From Atopobiaceae bacterium (GTDB taxonomy: Bacteria; Actinomycetota; Coriobacteriia; Coriobacteriales; Atopobiaceae), in contig JABZIF010000063.1 in assembly GCA_015258485.1 (NCBI GenBank), positions 1 through 6,353 of the forward strand: a stretch of DNA of 6,353 nt, read 5' to 3'. Below the pieces are notes generated by a model that was not told the origin of the DNA, made no database searches, and saw only the letters and a program-made list of their open reading frames with translations. The position numbers were made by a program, and so were the translations under genes. Positions 5,895-6,353 of the stretch are shown here, piece after piece. Position 1 is the stretch's first letter. Every line of letters starts with the position of its first letter.

Positions 5895-6353
5895 CGTTTC
5901 AGGTGATACTTTGCATACAACAAGTGTTTCTGTAGACAGCGATAACATTTCTGCTGTTAATACGAGTATGCCTCCAGAAAAGACTGCGCCTGGAGTGTTT
6001 ATTTCTACTTCAACTGATCAGACTATTGCACTAGGAAACAAGCTAGGAAAACTTTTGCAGCCTGGTGATGTTTTAGTGCTTACGGGTGATCTTGGAGCAG
6101 GAAAGACACAGCTTACTAAGGGTATTGCTGAGGGAATGGGCATCTCCGAAGATGTAACAAGTCCAACATTTACCATTGAGATGGTCTATGAAGGTGTCAA
6201 TATGCCGCTCTACCATTTTGACCTCTATCGACTTAGCGATCTTAATCAGCTTGAGGATACTGGTCTTTACGATGCGTTGGAGTCTGATGGGCCTACCGTT
6301 ATTGAGTGGGGGGAGCAATTTGTAGAGCAAATTGGTCCAAGAACTTTTGATGT
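5887..6353 (+). CDS. tsaE: tRNA threonylcarbamoyladenosine biosynthesis ATPase TsaE (partial, 3' end outside window)
   Basis: P-loop ATPase that works with TsaB and TsaD to form the t6A modification at position 37 of ANN-decoding tRNAs; cytoplasmic. The 155 visible codons stay open to the window edge. Family hallmarks are the Walker A loop GDLGAGKT (67-74), SPTFTI (92-97), YHFDLYRLSD (109-118) and VIEWGE (138-143). The start is GTG at 5887, overlapping udg by 8 nt, supported by GAGGAG 6 nt upstream. The only alternative before the core is ATG 5968 (residue 28), which lacks a ribosome site. With the GTG start, about 36 Ser/Thr/Asn-rich residues precede the conserved domain, unlike E. coli TsaE, which begins nearly at its core. 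Some 20-30 residues are probably missing at the right edge. tsaB or tsaD commonly follow in actinobacteria, which I infer but cannot see here. Confidence 0.93.
   Translation, partial: MNNVSGDTLHTTSVSVDSDNISAVNTSMPPEKTAPGVFISTSTDQTIALGNKLGKLLQPGDVLVLTGDLGAGKTQLTKGIAEGMGISEDVTSPTFTIEMVYEGVNMPLYHFDLYRLSDLNQLEDTGLYDALESDGPTVIEWGEQFVEQIGPRTFD

Noticed and set aside
1..6353. Mobile elements, CRISPR arrays, tRNA/rRNA genes, phage or defence genes
   Set aside because: I saw no transposase-like frames, terminal inverted repeats, spaced direct repeats or RNA-gene motifs. Apart from the 428-530 region, essentially all bases are used by conserved housekeeping genes.

Overview
This window is a conserved housekeeping stretch of a bacterial chromosome, with every supported gene on the + strand. 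It starts in the last codons of a ribosomal protein operon (end of rplM, then complete rpsI), which closes with a clear intrinsic terminator. A second, tightly packed gene cluster then runs off the right edge: glmM, acpS, a bifunctional NAD(P)HX repair gene (nnrE-nnrD fusion), alr, a family 4 uracil-DNA glycosylase gene, and tsaE (cut by the window end).

The order rplM-rpsI-glmM-(acpS)-nnr-alr-tsaE is typical of Actinomycetota. However, the base composition looks only mid-40s % GC by eye and synonymous positions are rich in T and A, unlike most high-GC actinobacteria. Gene order plus modest GC suggests a member of the Coriobacteriia (Atopobium/Lancefieldella/Fannyhessea/Olsenella-like). This is an inference from memory of gene order, not a database match.

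Layout: 1-28 rplM tail; 32-427 rpsI; 428-530 intergenic region with terminator (456-488), a weak promoter candidate and the glmM Shine-Dalgarno; 531-1874 glmM; 1889-2419 acpS; 2422-4050 nnr; 4060 (or 4051)-5214 alr; 5214-5894 udg; 5887-end tsaE. After glmM the junctions are 14 nt, 2 nt, 0-9 nt, a 1-nt overlap and an 8-nt overlap. No terminator lies between these genes, so glmM through tsaE is probably one translationally coupled operon. No stretch longer than 300 bases lacks a gene.

Functionally the cluster mixes cell-envelope precursors (GlmM for UDP-GlcNAc, Alr for D-alanine), cofactor-dependent carrier activation (AcpS for acyl carrier protein), metabolite repair (Nnr for damaged NAD(P)H), DNA repair (UDG) and tRNA modification (TsaE for t6A). 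Catalytic motifs are intact in all of them, apart from one replaced histidine in AcpS.

I found no evidence of a mobile element, CRISPR array, RNA gene or wholly new system. The parts that known families do not explain are three terminal extensions: a charged ~50-residue C-terminal tail on AcpS, a Lys-rich N-terminal tail on UDG built from three 9-residue repeats, and a ~36-residue Ser/Thr-rich N-terminal extension on TsaE.
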